In this document: piece after piece, positions 61,189-64,000 of the stretch
How positions within the stretch are numbered: the first letter of the stretch is position 1
Layout of the letters: the number at the start of each line of letters is the position of its first letter
NCBI RefSeq assembly: GCF_004803895.1
Contig: NZ_CP021978.1
Span: 2,790,001-2,854,000 of the forward strand
DNA from: Streptomyces hawaiiensis
GTDB taxonomy: Bacteria > Actinomycetota > Actinomycetes > Streptomycetales > Streptomycetaceae
Direction of reading: 5' to 3'
DNA: 64,000 nucleotides
Notes under the pieces: model-generated
The model's input: only the letters and a program-made list of their open reading frames with translations
Databases searched by the model: none
What the model was told of the DNA's origin: nothing
Translations under genes and position numbers: made by a program

Positions 61189-61354
61189 TTGATGCCTCCT
61201 ACCGGGGTCTGGGGGGTGTCGCCCCAGAAAACACAGCGGGTGTCGCCACTTGCGAGCGTCCCGCACGGAGCGTGATGCGGGAAGAGGGAGTGACCCGATC
61301 AGGCCACGGAGGGTCACATGGAAGGGTGCTCGCGCCCCGCCCGTCGCGTCAGTC

Positions 61355-62632
61355 TCATCCATGCCCCGTCAGACGGGCGTGAAGCGAACGGGCGGAGGTG
61401 TCGGTGAGCGAGGCGATCTGGTCGACGATCACCCGCTTGCGTGCCCTGTCGTCCGCCGCCCGGTCGAACAGGGCGCGGAACTGCGGGTCCAGGCCGTCCG
61501 GGGCGCGGGCGGTGAGCGCCTCGGCCAGTTCGGCGACGACGATCCGCTGGTCGGCGCGCAGCCGCTCCTGCTCGGCGCGCTGCATGACGTAGAGGTCGGC
61601 GACGGCCTTGAGGACGGCGCACTCCGTCCGGGTCTCGCGCGGAACGACCAGTTCGGCGGCGTACCGGGTGAGCCGTCCGGCGCCGTACGCGGTGCGGGTC
61701 GCGGTCTCGGCGGCCAGGCAGAAGCGGCCGATGAGCTGGCTGGTGGCGTCCTTGAGGCGGGCCTGGGCGACGGCGGTGCCGTCGTAGCCGTGCGGCCACC
61801 ACTCCTGGGCGAGGAGCCGGTCCAGGGCCTCGGCGAGCTCGGCCGGGTCGGAGTCGGCGGGGACGTAGCGGCCGAGGGCGACCTGGAAGACGTCCCGGCG
61901 TTCGGGGTCGGCGTGCAGACAGTTCGGGTCGATGTGGCCGGCGTGCAGGCCGTCCTCCACGTCGTGCACCGAGTAGGCCACGTCGTCGGACCAGTCCATG
62001 ACCTGCGCCTCGAAGCAGATACGGGTGCCGGGGGCGTCCTTGCGGAGCCAGTCGAAGACCGGGCGGTCGTCCTCGTAGACGCCGAACTTGTTCGAGGCCG
62101 GGTCGGTGGGGTGGGCGCCGCGGGGCCAGGGGTACTTGGTGGCGGCGTCGAGGGCGGCGCGGGTGAGGTTGAGGCCGACGGAGCCGTCCGGGGTGAACCG
62201 TTTGGGCTCGATGCGGGTGAGGAGCCTGAGGGACTGGGCGTTGCCCTCGAAGCCGCCGCAGTCGGCCGCGAACTCGTTGAGGGCCTGTTCGCCGTTGTGG
62301 CCGAACGGCGGGTGGCCGAGGTCGTGGGAGAGGCAGGCGGCTTCCACGAGGTCGGGGTCGCAGCCGAGGGCCAGTCCCAGCTCGCGGCCGACCTGGGCGC
62401 ATTCGAGGGAGTGGGTGAGGCGGGTGCGGGGGCTGGCGTCCCAGGCGGGGCCCCGGGTGCCGGGCGTTACCACTTGGGTCTTGCCGGCGAGACGGCGCAG
62501 CGCCGAGCTGTGCAGGACCCGGGCTCGGTCGCGCTGGAAGGCGGTGCGGCCGGGGCGTTTGTCGGGTTCCGGGGCCCAGCGGTCGACTGACGTCGGGTCG
62601 TAGGCGGTGGGGGTTTGTGCGGTGCCTGCCAT
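61355..62632 (-). CDS. dgt: deoxyguanosinetriphosphate triphosphohydrolase
   Basis: A 425-residue HD-domain protein: H74 in [13 protein letters not shown]103-D104 in [16 protein letters not shown], and later [16 protein letters not shown]. These are the metal-binding residues of dNTP triphosphohydrolases. It would cleave dGTP (and perhaps other dNTPs) to the nucleoside and triphosphate and adjusts dNTP pools; position next to dnaG is conserved in actinomycetes. Upstream of it is a diverged repeat copy at 62695-62730. Confidence 0.95.
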   Translation of the reverse strand: MAGTAQTPTAYDPTSVDRWAPEPDKRPGRTAFQRDRARVLHSSALRRLAGKTQVVTPGTRGPAWDASPRTRLTHSLECAQVGRELGLALGCDPDLVEAACLSHDLGHPPFGHNGEQALNEFAADCGGFEGNAQSLRLLTRIEPKRFTPDGSVGLNLTRAALDAATKYPWPRGAHPTDPASNKFGVYEDDRPVFDWLRKDAPGTRICFEAQVMDWSDDVAYSVHDVEDGLHAGHIDPNCLHADPERRDVFQVALGRYVPADSDPAELAEALDRLLAQEWWPHGYDGTAVAQARLKDATSQLIGRFCLAAETATRTAYGAGRLTRYAAELVVPRETRTECAVLKAVADLYVMQRAEQERLRADQRIVVAELAEALTARAPDGLDPQFRALFDRAADDRARKRVIVDQIASLTDTSARSLHARLTGHG

Positions 62633-62694
62633 GTGTCGAACAGTAGGCGCCCATGGGTGTGGGGGGCTCTGTTTTCGGGCGTGTGCGGGTGGTG

Positions 62695-62730
62695 TGTGGC
62701 TTGTCGCGCCGTTCCCCGCGCCCCCTAGGG
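62695..62730. repeat. dispersed GC-rich repeat, diverged copy
   Basis: TGTGGCTTGTCGCGCCGTTCC followed by CCGCGCCCCC matches the repeat core with an altered CAGTT segment (GCCGTT for GCAGTT). It lies between the chelatase stop and the dgt start on the minus strand. Confidence 0.6.
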
Positions 62731-62732
62731 CA

Positions 62733-63503
62733 TCAAGCCGAAGCCAGTTCAGGAACCACGGGCGACGCCGTCAATGCCTCGTCATAGCGGTGGAGGAGGA
62801 GCTGGGCCATCGCCGGGTGGGTGCCCAGGGGGGCCGCTGCTATCCAGGGGGCCGCCTGGGTGCACTCCGTGGCGAAGCGGCCGGGGGCTGTGAAGTAGGA
62901 GGCCAGGGCTATGTGGCGGCGGCCCCTGGCGAGGAGGGTGCGGACGGCCGTGGGGACCGTGGGGGTCGCCGCCGAGGCGTAGGCCGGGATCACGGGGACG
63001 CCGAGGCGGGCGGCCAGGAGGTGGGCCGTGCGGGCGGTGTCCGTCTTGGCGTCCGGGTCGCGGGAGCCCGCGGCGGCGAGGACCACCGCGCTGGTGCGGC
63101 GGGGTGTGGCACCCCAGCCGGCTTCCAGGAGGCGGGCCTGGAGGGCGTCCACCAGGAGGGGGTGGGGGCCCAGGGGGGCCGCCAGGTGGATGCGGGCCGG
63201 GGAGGCCGCGGCCATCTCGGGGATGTCCTGCTTGACGTGGTAGCCGCGGCTGAGGAGGAGGGGGACGAGGACCGCCTCCGTGTCTCCGAGGGCGGCGAGC
63301 GTGTCGGGGAGCAGGGGGGCGTTGAGTTCGATGTGGCCCAGGTGCACCGGCACGTCGGGGCGCAGGGCCCGGACCCGGTCGAGGAGTGCGCTCACGGTGC
63401 TCAGCGCGCGGGGGTCGCGGCTGCCGTGCGCCACGACCACGAGGGCGGGCGGGGCCGGGCGGCGCGTGGCGGGCGGCGGGACGAGGCTGAGCTGACTGGG
63501 CAT
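62733..63503 (-). CDS. CbiX/SirB-like sirohydrochlorin chelatase
   Basis: A 256-residue protein with two tandem CbiX-type halves, each with the motif of metal-inserting chelatases: [16 protein letters not shown] in the first and [18 protein letters not shown] in the second, plus [14 protein letters not shown] and [15 protein letters not shown]. It likely inserts Fe or Co into sirohydrochlorin for siroheme or cobalamin synthesis. ATG 63503 is preceded by no strong RBS. The gap 63504-63718 has three GTGAAC motifs (63619, 63628, 63652) and no gene. Confidence 0.88.
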   Translation of the reverse strand: MPSQLSLVPPPATRRPAPPALVVVAHGSRDPRALSTVSALLDRVRALRPDVPVHLGHIELNAPLLPDTLAALGDTEAVLVPLLLSRGYHVKQDIPEMAAASPARIHLAAPLGPHPLLVDALQARLLEAGWGATPRRTSAVVLAAAGSRDPDAKTDTARTAHLLAARLGVPVIPAYASAATPTVPTAVRTLLARGRRHIALASYFTAPGRFATECTQAAPWIAAAPLGTHPAMAQLLLHRYDEALTASPVVPELASA

Positions 63504-63718
63504 GTACCGATGGTCGTGGCGCCACGTTGCCTTCCCGTTGCATGGGCGTCACGAGTGTTTTCCAGCGGTTCACGATGCGGGACGGGGGGTGTGTGAGCTG
63601 ACTTGACCTGCGGTTTCCGTGAACAGGGTGAACCTGGTCACGTGGCTGCGGGTGAACCGGGCGGGTCGGGAGGGCGTCCCTGACTGTCGAGGGGGTCGAC
63701 CTGGGGAGGGACCGTCCG

Positions 63719-64000
63719 ATGCGCATACCGGCGTTTCGCAGACTGCGGCTGCCGCGTACCCGGCGTGGGCAGCGGAGGCTGGTGCAGGCCGTGATGGCCG
63801 GGTGCGTGCTCGCGCTGCTTCCGGCGACGTGGATGTACACCGTGGCGGGTGACCGGCTGCGTACGGCGGCGGATGTGCCGCGTACCGATGTGGCCGTGGT
63901 GTTCGGTGCCGGGCTGTGGGACGGGGAGCCCTCGCCGTATCTCGCGCACCGGCTCGACGCGGCGGCGAAGCTGTACCGGGAGGGGCGGGTGGAGGTGGTG
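63719..64000 (+). CDS. SanA/YdcF-like membrane protein, 3' end outside window
   Basis: The visible 94 codons from ATG 63719 (GGGGAGGG upstream) encode a basic N-terminus (MRIPAFRRLRLPRTRRGQRR), one transmembrane helix (VMAGCVLALLPATWMYTVAG) and the start of a DUF218 domain with VAVVFGAGLWDGEPSPYLAHRLDAA. SanA/ElyC-type proteins act in envelope integrity and vancomycin tolerance. The gene is cut by the window edge. Confidence 0.85.
   Translation, partial: MRIPAFRRLRLPRTRRGQRRLVQAVMAGCVLALLPATWMYTVAGDRLRTAADVPRTDVAVVFGAGLWDGEPSPYLAHRLDAAAKLYREGRVEVV

Overview
The window is high-GC actinomycete chromosome, almost certainly Streptomyces. Coding density is high, codon third positions are strongly GC-biased, GTG and TTG starts are common, and many genes overlap by 4 bases (ATGA/GTGA). 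Several genes are recognisable: the primary-sigma paralogue hrdA, dnaG, dgt, a malonyl-CoA synthetase closely resembling S. coelicolor MatB, an Mbl/MreB-like gene, SAV_2336-type and MAB_1171c-type genes. It looks like core-chromosome sequence with scattered accessory genes. I see no plasmid, prophage or CRISPR signature; the only mobile-element trace is a decayed tnpB 3' end at about 36.4-36.8 kb.

Layout. 0-8.3 kb: the end of an Rrf2 regulator gene, then a glycan-degradation block (Tat-exported GH35 beta-galactosidase; convergent GH51 arabinofuranosidase in an operon with a complete sugar ABC importer, whose promoter carries TTCGAA operator-like boxes). 8.4-11.9 kb: HExxH metallopeptidase, MAB_1171c membrane protein and FAD monooxygenase. 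12-17.3 kb: SMP-30/IclR operon with a perfect inverted repeat at its promoter, divergent from a TerD-nuclease fusion gene, then a PucR-type regulator and a DUF2613 peptide. 17.5-29.3 kb: an envelope-glycan-like locus: DUF3068 protein, then a tightly coupled run of GT4, methyltransferase, giant AftD-like arabinofuranosyltransferase, HxxxDG acyltransferase, methyltransferase, DMT-type membrane protein, Trm112-like protein, FkbM methyltransferase and an unknown. 29.5-33.4 kb: MFS exporter, ATP-grasp enzyme and a divergent MerR-PP2C fusion regulator with its own MerR box. 33.6-36.4 kb: malonyl-CoA synthetase plus a single-chain carboxyltransferase. 36.4-40.1 kb: tnpB remnant abutting a 5'-truncated giant protein (SAV_2336 remnant, pseudokinase, winged-helix-like and degenerate HAD domains).

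40.3-46.4 kb: Mbl-like gene, partner-switching regulators (MEDS-HATPase, STAS, STAS-ANTAR), a DUF2243/CtaG pair, two small proteins and a YihY membrane protein. 46.5-48.4 kb: a squalene/phytoene-synthase-like domain fused to a cis-prenyltransferase. 48.5-48.9 kb: three tRNA genes. 49-54.7 kb: YtxH-like protein, FGGY kinase and a two-gene heterodimeric ABC exporter with one degenerate ATP site. 54.9-64 kb: hrdA, a conserved unknown overlapping an AbiEii-type nucleotidyltransferase gene that carries a one-base frameshift, dnaG, an FAD reductase, dgt, a CbiX-like chelatase and the start of a SanA-like membrane protein gene.

The signals I consider least explained are (i) the arabinofuranosyltransferase/acyltransferase/methyltransferase operon in a genus not known for mycobacterial-type arabinan, (ii) four uncommon fusions (TerD + PD-(D/E)xK nuclease, MerR + PP2C, squalene-synthase-like + UppS-like, pseudokinase + winged helix + dead HAD), and (iii) a dispersed GC-rich intergenic repeat, one copy of which has become coding sequence. 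All functions are inferred from motifs and remembered family architecture; no searches were run.
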